Shown here in pieces: positions 19,001 to 27,034 of a stretch of 62,420 nucleotides of DNA (position 1 is the first letter of the stretch; each line of letters begins with the position of its first letter). Both the position numbers and the translations under genes were made by a program. The notes beneath the pieces were generated by a model. The model searched no databases, had not been told where the DNA came from, and saw only the letters and a list, made by a program, of their open reading frames with translations. Source of the stretch: Nonomuraea harbinensis (GTDB lineage Bacteria > Actinomycetota > Actinomycetes > Streptosporangiales > Streptosporangiaceae); the NCBI RefSeq assembly GCF_019396385.1, contig NZ_JAHKRN010000052.1, positions 1 to 62,420 on the forward strand, read 5' to 3'.

Positions 19001-19105
19001 GCGCTGCAGCGGGGTTCCCAGGTCGAGCTCCTGCCCGTGGCGCCAGGCACGGACGGGACCCAGCACGGCGAACCGCAGCCCGCCCTCGACTCCCTGACCA
19101 GCCAT
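16085..19105 (-). CDS. AfsR/SARP-family regulator with NB-ARC ATPase and TPR repeats
   Basis: 1006 residues. Order: OmpR-like winged helix (residues about 10-95; LRTYVSRLRTVLEPDRP), bacterial transcriptional activator domain (100-255; ELIALTADHPLRERLRAQLM), a Pro/Ala linker, NB-ARC ATPase with Walker A GIGGVGKTTLAVH near 332 and ILVLLDNARDAAQ as Walker B, then about ten TPR-like repeats to the C-terminus. AfsR-type SARPs activate secondary-metabolite or developmental genes. The start at 19105 follows GGGGAC. No biosynthetic cluster is adjacent, so the target is probably elsewhere. Confidence 0.92.
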   Translation of the reverse strand: MAGQGVEGGLRFAVLGPVRAWRHGQELDLGTPLQRSILGMLLLKEGRAVTPTEMIDAIWGEESPPRALGALRTYVSRLRTVLEPDRPARSRPELLTSVGKGYALRLAADALDLTRFERGIAAAESARKSGRPREAAEKMRAALALFEGEPLAGAVGPYAEHQRDRLVERRLGVVEALMDVDLELGDHAAVVAELIALTADHPLRERLRAQLMLAYYRCGRQGDALNVFTETREALIDELGVEPGPELTALHQRILAADPTLAAPAAPAHGAAAEAGQDAPERDEEPAPELPRPAQLPAAVNDFTGRKEIAGRLRSLLSAQSSAEGVPVVAICGIGGVGKTTLAVHVAHATGDLFPGGQLYADLRGYTDEAADPTSVLGSFLRALGIPADVIPESPADRSALYRSILADRRILVLLDNARDAAQVSPLLPGSPGCAAIVTSRSKLADLPSARLVDLDVMEPDEALSLFAAVAGPERVAAEHGAAMDVVAACGFLPLAVRIVAARLAARPSWTVASLVPRLADEQRRLDEMRVGNLAVEATFALGYGQLDQTQQRAFRLLSLPNGPDISIGAAAALLSMTAIEAEDVLESLVDASLVEAPAPGRYRFHDLLKLFARRELDRAERQQARTLALRRLLGFYLASTQSAHRLAYEGSMISDNLVVVGSGRTFGTADEAVAWLIVEGDALFATINQAAASARAGEQLLPAGDLLVAMEPLLESGTHTREFDHGTRAVLATALRLGDRGSELRARYVLGRVLFAGNRLPEAEEQFTRVHELSATRGEKIVTGEVLNALAVVVGRQRRHTEALAWFEAAMRWYRENGVPAGEALVLSYSARDHLGLGRPEDAIAAAEKGLAIFTEIGSGAGTARARYHLGIVLSRVGRLTEAVHHHAECLAFFRAGKQRVWEQRVCSRLAETFIAAERYEDAVRHAEQALVVSREIGHPYGEALSLTVLGRALKGLGSAARSAECLRGALAIFTRLGAPEAGDVRSLLDSVPVAGKAGGKVVES

Positions 19106-19310
19106 GCCGCCTGTCCCCACAGCAATGGAACGAATTGGTACCAAATGATAGATCCAACCTCAGCCGGCACCTAGAAAGGAACCCATTCCTTCATTCTCGC
19201 GTTGATCCGGCTTTGATTCCCCGTTGAGCCTCACGGGCGACCCTTCAGACAAGGACGGTGTGGCCCGCGGGGGCGGCCGCATCGGGAGCGCATATCAGCC
19301 GAGACGTCGA

Positions 19311-19342
19311 AGGCCCCGCCCTGGGGGGACAGGGCGGGGCCT
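19311..19342 (-). terminator. Hairpin terminator for aminotransferase gene
   Basis: A perfect 12-base-pair stem (AGGCCCCGCCCT / AGGGCGGGGCCT) with an 8-base loop, starting 17 bases beyond the aminotransferase stop on the minus strand. There is no T-run, common for actinobacterial terminators. Confidence 0.7.
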
Positions 19343-19359
19343 CCGCATGTCTGAAGGGG

Positions 19360-20607
19360 TCAGGAGACCAGGGCGGGGCGCGTCAGCGACAGCTCCGCCA
19401 GGCCCAGGGCCAGATGGTCCAGGCTGGCCTTGATCCACGGCAGCCGGAGCGGGTCGGAGCTCTCCAGCGCGGCCATGCGCTCCTCGTGCGTCTCCCCGTA
19501 CAGGAGGCTGACCGCGACGCGGACCCGCGCGGCGGCCGGGTCGTCGCCGAACGCGTGGCCCGGCAGCACGCCGATGCCGTGCGTGTCGAGCAGGAGCCGG
19601 GTGATCTCCGCCGAGCCGCCGAGGCCCAGGTGGCCCAGGTCGGGGTAGAGGTAGAAACCGCCCTGCGGAGCCGGCACGGACGCGCCGATCGCCAGGAACC
19701 GGTCGCGGACGGCGTGCGCCACGGTGCCGTGCAGGCGCCCGCTGCGCGTGATGCGCTCGGTCAGCTCGGGCGGATCGGTGAAGGCGTAGACGGCCGCCTC
19801 CTGCACCGGCGCGGCCGGCGCGGACCAGATCTCGCTGGCCACGGCGAGCAACCGTCCGCGCAGGTCGTCGGCGCCGTCGGGGAGCCTGGCCACGCCGATC
19901 CGCCAGCCGCCCAGCGCCAGGCTCTTGCTGAGCCCGGTCGTGATCAGCGTGCGCTCGGGCGCGAGGTCGGCGGGCGAGGTGTACTCCTGGCCGGGATCGT
20001 GCAGCAGATCGCGGTAGATCTCGTCGGAGATGACGTAGAGGTCCAGCTCGCGGGCGACCTCCACCAGCCGGCTGATGGTCCGCCTCGGCGCGAGCATCCC
20101 CGTCGGGTTGTCCGGCAGCGTCACCAGCACGGAGCGTACGGTCCTGCCCCGCGCGCGGGCGCCGCGCACGGCCTCGGCCACCAGGTCGGGATCCGGCACG
20201 CCGCCCTCGCCCGGCGGCGGGGGCAGCAGGATCGGGCTGGAGCCGACCAGATCGGCCTGCGCCGCGTAGCTGACCCAGCTGGGCATCGTCAGGACGACGT
20301 CACCGCCGATCGCCAGCAGCAGCCCGTACAGCAGCGACTTGCTGCCGGGCCCGCAGACGACCTGCTCGGGGTCGGTGATGAGCCCCCGTCGAGTCCAGTA
20401 GCCCGCTGCCGCGCCGCGGAGTCCGGCCGCCCCCGCGACCGGCCCGTAGCCGTTGCGATGGGATGCGGCGGCCAGCTGCTCGCGCAGCGCCGGGTGGACG
20501 GGCAGACCGGCCTCACCGAAGGCCAGGTTCAGCACGCGTTCCCCGGCGCGTCGTCTTCGCTCGATGTCCTCGTTCGCCGCCAGGGTGGCAGACAGAGTCA
20601 CAGCCAT
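19360..20607 (-). CDS. Pyridoxal-phosphate aminotransferase, class I/II
   Basis: 415 residues. Fold-type I aminotransferase: GNGYGPVAGAAGLR-like substrate loop, TLPDNPTGM (Asn/Pro binding motif), LYVISDEIYRDLL (PLP-ring Asp and Tyr), and TTGLSKSLALGGWRIG with the catalytic lysine in SKSLALGGWR. Substrate unknown. The ATG at 20607 has GGGA 10 bases upstream; longer frames run into the LysR regulatory region. Divergent from a LysR gene that very likely controls it. Confidence 0.88.
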   Translation of the reverse strand: MAVTLSATLAANEDIERRRRAGERVLNLAFGEAGLPVHPALREQLAAASHRNGYGPVAGAAGLRGAAAGYWTRRGLITDPEQVVCGPGSKSLLYGLLLAIGGDVVLTMPSWVSYAAQADLVGSSPILLPPPPGEGGVPDPDLVAEAVRGARARGRTVRSVLVTLPDNPTGMLAPRRTISRLVEVARELDLYVISDEIYRDLLHDPGQEYTSPADLAPERTLITTGLSKSLALGGWRIGVARLPDGADDLRGRLLAVASEIWSAPAAPVQEAAVYAFTDPPELTERITRSGRLHGTVAHAVRDRFLAIGASVPAPQGGFYLYPDLGHLGLGGSAEITRLLLDTHGIGVLPGHAFGDDPAAARVRVAVSLLYGETHEERMAALESSDPLRLPWIKASLDHLALGLAELSLTRPALVS

Positions 20608-20647
20608 GTTTGTCACGTTCCCAGGGTGGTTGGATGAAGGCATCAGT

Positions 20648-20662
20648 ACAAGCGAGGCTTGT
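20648..20662. promoter_or_regulatory. LysR binding site, ACAAGC-GAG-GCTTGT
   Basis: A perfect inverted repeat with 6-base arms and 3-base centre in the 79-base gap between the divergent aminotransferase and LysR genes. Its size and location fit a LysR recognition site acting on both promoters. Confidence 0.6.
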
Positions 20663-20686
20663 TGTGGGTAGGCATAAGGAAGTCTG

Positions 20687-21622
20687 ATGCTTGATCTGCG
20701 GCGTTTGATGTTGATCTGCGAGTTCGCCCGCCGGGGCAGCATCGCCGGGACCGCCGAATCCCTCGGCTACAGTCCCTCCGCGGTCTCCCAGCAGCTGGCG
20801 GCGCTGGAACGCGAGGCGGGCACCTCCCTCATCGACCGGACGGCCAGAAGCGCTGAACTCACCGACGCCGGACGGCGGCTCGTGGCCCACGCGGAACGCA
20901 TCCTTTCCATGGTCGAAGAGGCGGAATCAGACCTGTCGGCCCACGCGGGGAGTCCCGCCGGGCGCGTCGTGGTCACCGCCTTCCCCACAGCGGCGGTGGC
21001 ATTCGCCCCGGCGCTCGCCCGCTCCCTCCGCCGCCACACCGAACTCACGCTCCGCCTGCGGCAGAGCCGGTCCGGACGGGGAATGCGCGAGGTGCAATCG
21101 GGTGAGGTGGACATCGCCCTGGTCGACGACTGGTACGGGCGAGCCGCCGACAGCGACAACCTGCGCGTCTTCCCGCTGCTGTCCGACCCGCTCGTGCTCG
21201 TGGTGCCGCGCAAGCACCGGCTCGCCGACCCGGAAGTGCCGCTCGACCTGCGCGAACTGCGCGACGAGCCGTGGATGGCCACCCCCGACGGCGAGCCGTC
21301 CAGGCTGGCGATGGACCGGCTGCTGATGGACGTGGGCGGCACCAAGCCGGTCCCGTGGGAGTTCGAGGGCCTCGGCACGATCCTGTCGCTGGTGGCCAAG
21401 GGCATCGGCATCGCCGCCGTGCCCGCGCTGGCGCTGGCCGCCGGGGTGCGCGGGCTGTCGGTGCGCGACTTCCCCGGCAACCCGGTGGCCCGCGAGGTGC
21501 TCGCCGTCGCCCGCGCCTCCAGCGTGAACCGGCCCTCGGTCTCGGTCACGCTGCGCGCGATCCACGTCGCGGCCCGGCTCATCGCCGCCGACCTCGCCGC
21601 CGTACGGCTCGCGGCCCGGTAG
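20687..21622 (+). CDS. LysR-family regulator
   Basis: 311 residues. Winged HTH at the N-terminus (LICEFARRGSIAGTAESLGY, then SPSAVSQQLAALEREAG) and a periplasmic-binding-like effector domain (VVVTAFPTAAVAFAPALARS, VDIALVDDWYGR). AAGGAAG precedes the ATG. Divergently placed from the aminotransferase with an inverted repeat between, so probably its activator, with an amino acid or keto acid as ligand. The ligand is inference only. Confidence 0.9.
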   Translation: MLDLRRLMLICEFARRGSIAGTAESLGYSPSAVSQQLAALEREAGTSLIDRTARSAELTDAGRRLVAHAERILSMVEEAESDLSAHAGSPAGRVVVTAFPTAAVAFAPALARSLRRHTELTLRLRQSRSGRGMREVQSGEVDIALVDDWYGRAADSDNLRVFPLLSDPLVLVVPRKHRLADPEVPLDLRELRDEPWMATPDGEPSRLAMDRLLMDVGGTKPVPWEFEGLGTILSLVAKGIGIAAVPALALAAGVRGLSVRDFPGNPVAREVLAVARASSVNRPSVSVTLRAIHVAARLIAADLAAVRLAAR

Positions 21623-21633
21623 CCTCTGGGGCC

Positions 21634-22305
21634 ATGCCGCCCTCGTACGACATCGAGCACCTGCTGCTGTCCCAGCCGAGCATCCGCACGGTCGCGGGCG
21701 TGGACGAGGTGGGCCGGGGCGCCTGGGCGGGCCCGGTCACCGTCTGCGCCGTGGTCGCGGGCGACGGGGAGCCGCCGGCCGCGCTGACCGACTCCAAGCG
21801 GCTCACCGCGGCCAGGCGCGAGGCGGTGGCGGCCGAGCTGGAGCCGTGGGCGGCGGGCGTCGGCTTCGGCGAGGCGTCCCACCTGGAGATCGACGAGCTG
21901 GGCATGACCGAGGCGCTGCGCAGGGCGGCCAGGCGGGCGCTGGAGGCGCTGCCGGTCAGGCCCGACGCGGTGATCCTCGACGGCAAGCACGACTACATCG
22001 GCCCGCCCTGGCGGGTGCGGCTGGAGGTCAGGGGCGACGCGGCCAGCGTGTCGGTGGCCGCCGCGTCGGTGCTGGCCAAGGTCCGCAGGGACGCTCACAT
22101 GGCGGCGATCGGGTTCGCGGAGTACGGGTTCGCGGAGAGCGCCGGCTACCCGTCGCCGCTCCACCAGGAGGCGCTGGCCCGGCTCGGGCCGACACCGCAT
22201 CACCGGCTTTCCTGGTCGTACCTCGACGACCTGCCCGCGTGGCGGCACCTGAAGCGACACCGGGATCCAGCCGTGGGGGAGGGGCAGGTCAGCCTCTTCG
22301 GCTGA
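21634..22305 (+). CDS. rnhB: Ribonuclease HII
   Basis: 223 residues. Cleaves the RNA strand of RNA-DNA hybrids and starts removal of misincorporated ribonucleotides. Motifs: AGVDEVGRGAWAGPV (first two acidic residues), LTDSKRLTAARRE, VILDGKHDYIG, ASVLAKVRRDAHM. The ATG at 21634 matches the conserved N-terminus; longer in-frame sequence is shadow of LysR. Followed 13 bases later by a luciferase-like enzyme, but no functional link is evident. Confidence 0.96.
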   Translation: MPPSYDIEHLLLSQPSIRTVAGVDEVGRGAWAGPVTVCAVVAGDGEPPAALTDSKRLTAARREAVAAELEPWAAGVGFGEASHLEIDELGMTEALRRAARRALEALPVRPDAVILDGKHDYIGPPWRVRLEVRGDAASVSVAAASVLAKVRRDAHMAAIGFAEYGFAESAGYPSPLHQEALARLGPTPHHRLSWSYLDDLPAWRHLKRHRDPAVGEGQVSLFG

Positions 22306-22318
22306 CATCATCGGAGAG

Positions 22319-23314
22319 GTGCGCATCGGCATCTTCCTCATCGCGGCCGGCTTTCCCGGCCGCGAGCCAGGGCAGGTCCTGGCCGACACCGTCGACCTGA
22401 TCGTGGCCGCGGAGCGGGCCGGGTTCGACGAGGCGTGGATCGCCGAACACCACTTCATGTCCTACGGCGTCTGCCCGTCGCCCACCACGCTGGCGGCGGT
22501 GGCGACCGGCAGGACCTCGCGCATCGGCCTCGGCACCGCGGTGAGCGTGCTGTCCACGCAGCACCCGATCGCGCTGGCCGAGCAGGCGGCGATGCTCCAC
22601 CACCTGTCGGGCGGCCGGTTCACGCTGGGCGTCGGCAGGGGCGGGCCGTGGGTGGACCTGGAGGTGTTCGGCACCGGGCCGGCGCGGTTCGAGCGCGGCT
22701 TCCCCGAGGCGCTGGACCTGCTCACCGCCGCGCTGTCGGGCGGGCCGGTCAAGGCCGGCGGCGAGTTCTTCGCCTTCCGCGAGGTGAACCTGGTGCCCGC
22801 GGCCCGGATGCGGCCCGTCGTGGCCTGCACGTCCGGGGCGACGGCCGCGCTGGCGGCCGACCGGGGCCTGCCGATGCTGCTCGGCATGCACGTCGGGGAC
22901 GCGGAGAAGGCCGCCATGGTCAGCGACTACGCTCGGCGAGCCGAGGGCACGGGCCACGCCGGGGCGGGCCAGGGGCACGTGGCGGCGGCGGTGGCGCACG
23001 TCGCCGACAGCACGCCGGAGGCGGTCGGGGAGCTGAAGCGGGCGATGCCCGCCTGGCTGGAGCCGGGGCTCGCCGGTTACGTGCCGGTGGACGGCCGGCC
23101 GCGCCCGCCCAGGGACGTCGGCGCGTACGTGGACCTCCTCACCCGCATCCACCCGGTCGGTTCACCGGAGCTCTGCGTGGAACGGCTGACCCGCACGGCC
23201 GAGGCGACCGGCGTCGAGAGGTTCCTGCTCATGGTGGAGGGCGCGGGAGACCGGGAGCGGGTGGTGGAGAACGTCCGGCGGCTGGGCGCTGAGGTGCTGC
23301 CGCGCCTCCGGTAG
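22319..23314 (+). CDS. LLM-class flavin/F420-dependent oxidoreductase
   Basis: 331 residues, luciferase-like TIM barrel. MRIGIFLIAAGFPG, AERAGFDEAWIAEHHFM (the AEHHF motif common in bacterial luciferase-type monooxygenases), TSRIGLGTAVSVLSTQHPI and GGRFTLGVGRGGPW are visible. GTG start at 22319 only 13 bases after rnhB. The AEHH motif leans toward FMNH2/F420 monooxygenase; substrate unknown. The stop lies within a bidirectional terminator hairpin. Confidence 0.85.
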   Translation: MRIGIFLIAAGFPGREPGQVLADTVDLIVAAERAGFDEAWIAEHHFMSYGVCPSPTTLAAVATGRTSRIGLGTAVSVLSTQHPIALAEQAAMLHHLSGGRFTLGVGRGGPWVDLEVFGTGPARFERGFPEALDLLTAALSGGPVKAGGEFFAFREVNLVPAARMRPVVACTSGATAALAADRGLPMLLGMHVGDAEKAAMVSDYARRAEGTGHAGAGQGHVAAAVAHVADSTPEAVGELKRAMPAWLEPGLAGYVPVDGRPRPPRDVGAYVDLLTRIHPVGSPELCVERLTRTAEATGVERFLLMVEGAGDRERVVENVRRLGAEVLPRLR

Positions 23315-23336
23315 GCGGGTCGCCCACCGGAGGCGC
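23302..23336. terminator. Bidirectional terminator between convergent genes
   Basis: Perfect 11-base arms GCGCCTCCGGT / ACCGGAGGCGC around a 13-base loop that itself contains GGCG-GGT-CGCC. It overlaps the stop codon of the oxidoreductase and ends 7 bases before the end of the convergent SCO5389-family gene. Confidence 0.75.
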
Positions 23337-23342
23337 GCGGAG

Positions 23343-23729
23343 CTAGCAGTCGACGAGCTCCGGCTTCTGGTTGAGGATCTGCGCGCGGGGCGTGACGAAC
23401 TCGCGCAGCGCCTCGCCGGCGGACGGCGCGAACACGGCCACCCGGTGGCAGTTCTGGAAGGCGAGGCGAACGCCGAAGTGACGCTCCAGGGCACCGCGCA
23501 TGGCATCGCTGGCCAGGCAGCGCAGGAGCTCCCCGCGCGCCTGCTCGTCCGGCGGCGGCACCTGGTTGTCGGCGAACTCGGCTCCGGTCTTGTCTCGCTG
23601 CTCGACCAGCTCGCTGATCACCGACCAGGCGTAGGGCAGGGAGTCGCGCACGCAGGCCACGAAGGCCGCGTCGTCGACGTCGCCCGCGCGGGCCCGGTCG
23701 AGCAGATCGTTCGGAACGGTCAGCGACAT
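23343..23729 (-). CDS. SCO5389-family conserved actinobacterial protein
   Basis: 128 residues. Closely follows the Streptomyces SCO5389 family from memory: DEQARGELLRCLASDAMRGA, then RHFGVRLAFQNCHRVAVF, and a C-terminal LNQKPELVDC. Two conserved cysteines near the end. AAAGGAG precedes the ATG. As in Streptomyces (SCO5388-5389), the MinD-like ATPase gene lies next door, upstream in the same direction. The function is unknown; conserved pairing suggests the two act together. Confidence 0.85.
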   Translation of the reverse strand: MSLTVPNDLLDRARAGDVDDAAFVACVRDSLPYAWSVISELVEQRDKTGAEFADNQVPPPDEQARGELLRCLASDAMRGALERHFGVRLAFQNCHRVAVFAPSAGEALREFVTPRAQILNQKPELVDC

Positions 23730-23817
23730 GCTGTCTCCTTTCAGAAGAACATCGCCTTTTGACGCTAGGTGGGCATCTGGAAACGCTCCAGATGGCTGGA
23801 GGGGGACAGTCGTGTGG

Positions 23818-24747
23818 TCAGGGCCCGTAGACGAACTCGGGGTCGATCTGACCGGTGAGGTCGACGCCGGTCTTGGCGTTGGCCCACGCTCTGGCGTTGC
23901 GCAGGTGGAACTCGGCCGCCTGCCTGCCGAACCGCGCCCAGTCCTTCTCCTGCTCGTCGAGGTGCTTGAGCAGCACGGCGAGCGCGTCGGAGTTGGCCGG
24001 CTCCAGGTCGTCGAGGGCGAACGGCCGGCCCTGCTCCATCGCGCGCACGGCCGCGGAGTGTTCCATCCAGGTGAGCAGGCCGGAGCCGACGTGCTCGCGC
24101 AGGAAGTCGACGTCGGACGGGCCGTGCACCTTGTTGCCGACGACGGCCAGCGCCACGCCGTAGTCGGCGGCGTAGTCGCGGTACTGCCGGTAGACGCCCA
24201 CGCCCTGGCGGGTCGGCTCGGCGACCAGGAAGGTCAGGTCGAAGCGGGTGAACAGGCCGGAGGCGAACGAGTCGGAACCGGCCGTCATGTCGACCACCAC
24301 GTACTCGCCGGGGCCGTCGACCAGGTGGTTGAGCAGCAGCTCGACCGCGCCGACCTTGGAGTGGTAGCAGGCGACGCCCAGGTCGTCCTCCTCGAACGGG
24401 CCGGTGGCCATGAGCCTGATGCCCTCGGAGGTGGTGACCGCGTGCTCGTAGGCGGCGAGCTCGCGGAAGCGCAGCAGCCGGGAGCCGCGGCCGGGCGGGG
24501 TGGTCTTGACCATGGCGTCGGCCGACGGGATGCGCGGGTTGTCGCCGCGCAGCAGATCCTTGATCTCGCCGAGGTGGGCGCCCAGCGGCTCGGGCGGCCG
24601 GTCGAGGCCCAGCACCAGCGCCAGGTGCTGGTTGATGTCGGCGTCGACGGCGACCACCGGGGCTCCCCGGCTCGCCACGTATCTCGCGAACAGCGCCGAC
24701 AGCGTGGTCTTGCCACTGCCGCCCTTGCCGACGAAGGCCACTCTCAC
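23818..24747 (-). CDS. MinD/CooC-like P-loop ATPase
   Basis: 309 residues. Deviant Walker A VGKGGSGKTTLSALFAR at the N-terminus, VVAVDADINQHLALVLGLD (Walker A'), and YVVVDMTAGSDSFASGL (Walker B). The SIMIBI class includes ParA, MinD and the metal-centre maturation factor CooC; the short-spaced DADIN motif resembles CooC types. GTG start with GGAGGGAC. Next to the SCO5389-family gene, a pairing conserved in Streptomyces. Role unknown. Confidence 0.85.
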   Translation of the reverse strand: MRVAFVGKGGSGKTTLSALFARYVASRGAPVVAVDADINQHLALVLGLDRPPEPLGAHLGEIKDLLRGDNPRIPSADAMVKTTPPGRGSRLLRFRELAAYEHAVTTSEGIRLMATGPFEEDDLGVACYHSKVGAVELLLNHLVDGPGEYVVVDMTAGSDSFASGLFTRFDLTFLVAEPTRQGVGVYRQYRDYAADYGVALAVVGNKVHGPSDVDFLREHVGSGLLTWMEHSAAVRAMEQGRPFALDDLEPANSDALAVLLKHLDEQEKDWARFGRQAAEFHLRNARAWANAKTGVDLTGQIDPEFVYGP

Positions 24748-25070
24748 GGTTTGTCCCTCCTGATCACGATTATGAAAACCGTTTCCACTGTCGCGTCCTC
24801 ATCATGCCACAGGAGCCGGTGCCGGGAGTGGCGATCGAGCGTCATGTCGGGCCGGTGACATGCGGAAAGAGTGTCGATATGACCGCGATATGGCGTAATG
24901 CTCGGAAAAGCCGGTGCAGACGGTGTAACTTCCGCTGTGGTCCGGATGCCGGGGGGATCCCGGTGTGAGCGCGCCCGCACGCGCAAGAGGCCAGGTCAGG
25001 ATCGCTCGATGTATGCGTCCACGAGGAGCGGGCAGCAAGCAGCCGGGCCGAATCATGCCGGGAGTTGAGC
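24748..25070. other. Divergent intergenic region
   Basis: 323 bases between the MinD-like ATPase and the anti-sigma-type ATPase. CATAAT (24769-24774, minus strand) could be the -10 for the ATPase. The middle portion is less GC-rich than its surroundings. No gene or RNA is recognised. Confidence 0.4.
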
Positions 25071-25532
25071 ATGGGCGAGGAGACAGCGCTGAGCTGCCCC
25101 ATCACCGCTGACCTTGGCCTGCTTCGTGAGCACGTGCGCGCCTTCGCCAGCGCGGAAGGGCTGTCCGGCTCGCGGCTGGACGACCTGGTGATCGCCGTCA
25201 ACGAGGCGGCCGACAACGTGCTCGAACACGGCGGCGGGTCCGGCAGGCTGGACGCCTGGGCCGACGACCGGGGCATCTGGATCGACGTGGCCGACTCGGC
25301 GGGCACGCTGACGGCCGGCGACCTCTACCGGCAGGGCGCCGACCCGCCTCCGGCGGCGTCGCGGGGTTACGGTCTCTGGATCATCCGCAGGCTCTGCGAC
25401 GAGGTCGTCGTCGAACGGTCCGGCGACCGTTCCCTGCTGCGCATGCACGTCGCCTACCCCGTGCCGCGCGAGGCCGCGGGCGAGACGAAGACGGCCGGCG
25501 CGGGCGCGCCGCCGGGAGCGCCCCTGGCCTGA
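25071..25532 (+). CDS. Anti-sigma-factor-type ATP-binding protein (RsbW-like HATPase)
   Basis: 153 residues. GHKL ATPase of the RsbW/SpoIIAB type: N-box LDDLVIAVNEAADNVLEHGG near residue 40, G1-like IWIDVADSAG, and RGYGLWIIRRLCDEVVVER (G2). These proteins are serine kinases that hold sigma factors or anti-anti-sigma factors. No partner gene is adjacent, as is usual for the many orphan copies in actinomycetes. The ATG at 25071 follows GGGAG; the C-terminal 20 residues are disordered. Confidence 0.87.
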   Translation: MGEETALSCPITADLGLLREHVRAFASAEGLSGSRLDDLVIAVNEAADNVLEHGGGSGRLDAWADDRGIWIDVADSAGTLTAGDLYRQGADPPPAASRGYGLWIIRRLCDEVVVERSGDRSLLRMHVAYPVPREAAGETKTAGAGAPPGAPLA

Positions 25533-25535
25533 CCG

Positions 25536-26906
25536 TCAGCCGCAGGTCTTGTCGAGGGTCACCGGGCCCTCGGGGGACGCGGTCGGGCGGGCCGCCTGGG
25601 CGGCGGGCGCGGGCGTGCGCGGCACCGGGGAGAGCGCCTCGTTGACCTTGTGCCTGATGAACCGCCAGTCCGGGTAGGCGGTGTTGATCAGCGGGGGGAC
25701 GAAGTTGAGACTCTTGATCGGGTTGTCGCGGACCTTCTGCGCCAGCTCGACCAGGGCGGGGAGCAGGTCCTGCGGGACGTCCGTGGAGATCGCCCGCTTG
25801 GTGGCCGTGGCCAGGCCGTCGAAGCTGTTGAGCAGCGTGACCGGGTCGGCCTGCCTGGCCACCGCGTTGATCAGGCACTTCTGGCGGCCCATGCGCACGT
25901 AGTCGTCGCTGTCGGTGCGGGAGCGGCCGTACCAGAGCGCCTCCTCGCCGCTCAGCCGGCGGGTGCCCGCCGGTAGCAGGCCCTCGCGGTACTTGCCGTA
26001 CACGATCGGCTCCTCGACGGTGATCCGCACACCGCCCACGGCGTCGATCATCTCGGCGAAGCCCTTCATGTCGACCATGGCGTAGTAGCGGACCGGGATG
26101 CCGAGCACGCCGCCGACCGTCTCCTTCAGCAGGGCTGGGCCGCGTTGCCCGTCCGGCACGCCCGGCACCACCTCCGGATGGTTCTCGGCGTACTGGAAGA
26201 CCTCGTTGAGCAGGCCGTGGGAGTCCAGGCCGTCGCCGGTGAAGCCGTAGGGGAACCTGGCGCGGGCCGGGCCCGCGGGCATCGGCACCTCCTCCAGGTT
26301 GCGCGGCAGGCCGAGCAGCGTGGTCGCGCCGGTCGCGGTGTCCACGCTGGCCACGGTCATGCTGTCGGTGCGCACCCCGGGCCGGTTCGGCGCCGAGTCG
26401 GCCCCGATGAGCAGGAAGTTCACCCGCTGCGTGCCGCTCCACGGGTCGTCGGCCACGACCGGGCCCATGTTGCCGGCGAACAGGTGGTGCACCAGGTCGC
26501 GCGACACGTACGCCATCCGCGCCGCGTACGCGGTCGGGGCCAGCACCAGCGCGCACAGGGAGACGGCCAGGCCGGCGGCCAGGGCGCGGCCCGGCATGCC
26601 CGACGCGGCGGGCCGTACCAGCATGTACGACCAGATGATCACGGCCGTCCAGGCGATCGCGACGGCGGCCAGGATGAGCGCCAGCCCGGTCATCCACCCC
26701 GGCTGGACGGCCAGCGACAGCAACTGGGTGCTGAACGCGGTGAACACCGTAAGGATCGCGGCGATCAGTACGATCTGCACCGACATGAGCACGAATGCGG
26801 TGCGATGCCGCTGCGTCGCCAGATGAGCGACGCCCCACAACAGAGCGGACCCCAGGGTCAGCCCGAGGCTGGAACCGAGTCCGAAGCCGCGCTTCCTACC
26901 TCTCAT
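25536..26906 (-). CDS. LCP-family (LytR-CpsA-Psr) cell-wall ligase
   Basis: 456 residues. Four hydrophobic helices in the first 130 residues, then the extracellular LCP domain (NFLLIGADSAPNRPGVRTDSM onward; LLGLPRNLEEVP; YYAMVDMKGFAEMIDAVGGV; LWYGRSRTDSDDYVRMGRQ). The conserved Asp/Arg residues of the polyprenyl-phosphate pocket are present. LCP enzymes attach glycopolymers to peptidoglycan. Four N-terminal helices rather than one is unusual but seen in actinobacterial members. Convergent with the anti-sigma gene. Confidence 0.9.
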   Translation of the reverse strand: MRGRKRGFGLGSSLGLTLGSALLWGVAHLATQRHRTAFVLMSVQIVLIAAILTVFTAFSTQLLSLAVQPGWMTGLALILAAVAIAWTAVIIWSYMLVRPAASGMPGRALAAGLAVSLCALVLAPTAYAARMAYVSRDLVHHLFAGNMGPVVADDPWSGTQRVNFLLIGADSAPNRPGVRTDSMTVASVDTATGATTLLGLPRNLEEVPMPAGPARARFPYGFTGDGLDSHGLLNEVFQYAENHPEVVPGVPDGQRGPALLKETVGGVLGIPVRYYAMVDMKGFAEMIDAVGGVRITVEEPIVYGKYREGLLPAGTRRLSGEEALWYGRSRTDSDDYVRMGRQKCLINAVARQADPVTLLNSFDGLATATKRAISTDVPQDLLPALVELAQKVRDNPIKSLNFVPPLINTAYPDWRFIRHKVNEALSPVPRTPAPAAQAARPTASPEGPVTLDKTCG

Positions 26907-27034
26907 GCCTGGTCAAACCCCCTGGTGTCCGCAGATCTCTCCAACGCTAATGAGCTTTGCGGCCGATTGACCTCACCTGATGACACGAAACACCAAACAT
27001 GGGGTCAAGAGATTCTTTGCGTTATAACGTCCAT

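Noticed and set aside
23818..24747. A chromosomal ParA partner for the parS site
   Set aside because: The ATPase is of the MinD/CooC type, lies beside an SCO5389-family gene rather than parB, and lacks a ParB neighbour.
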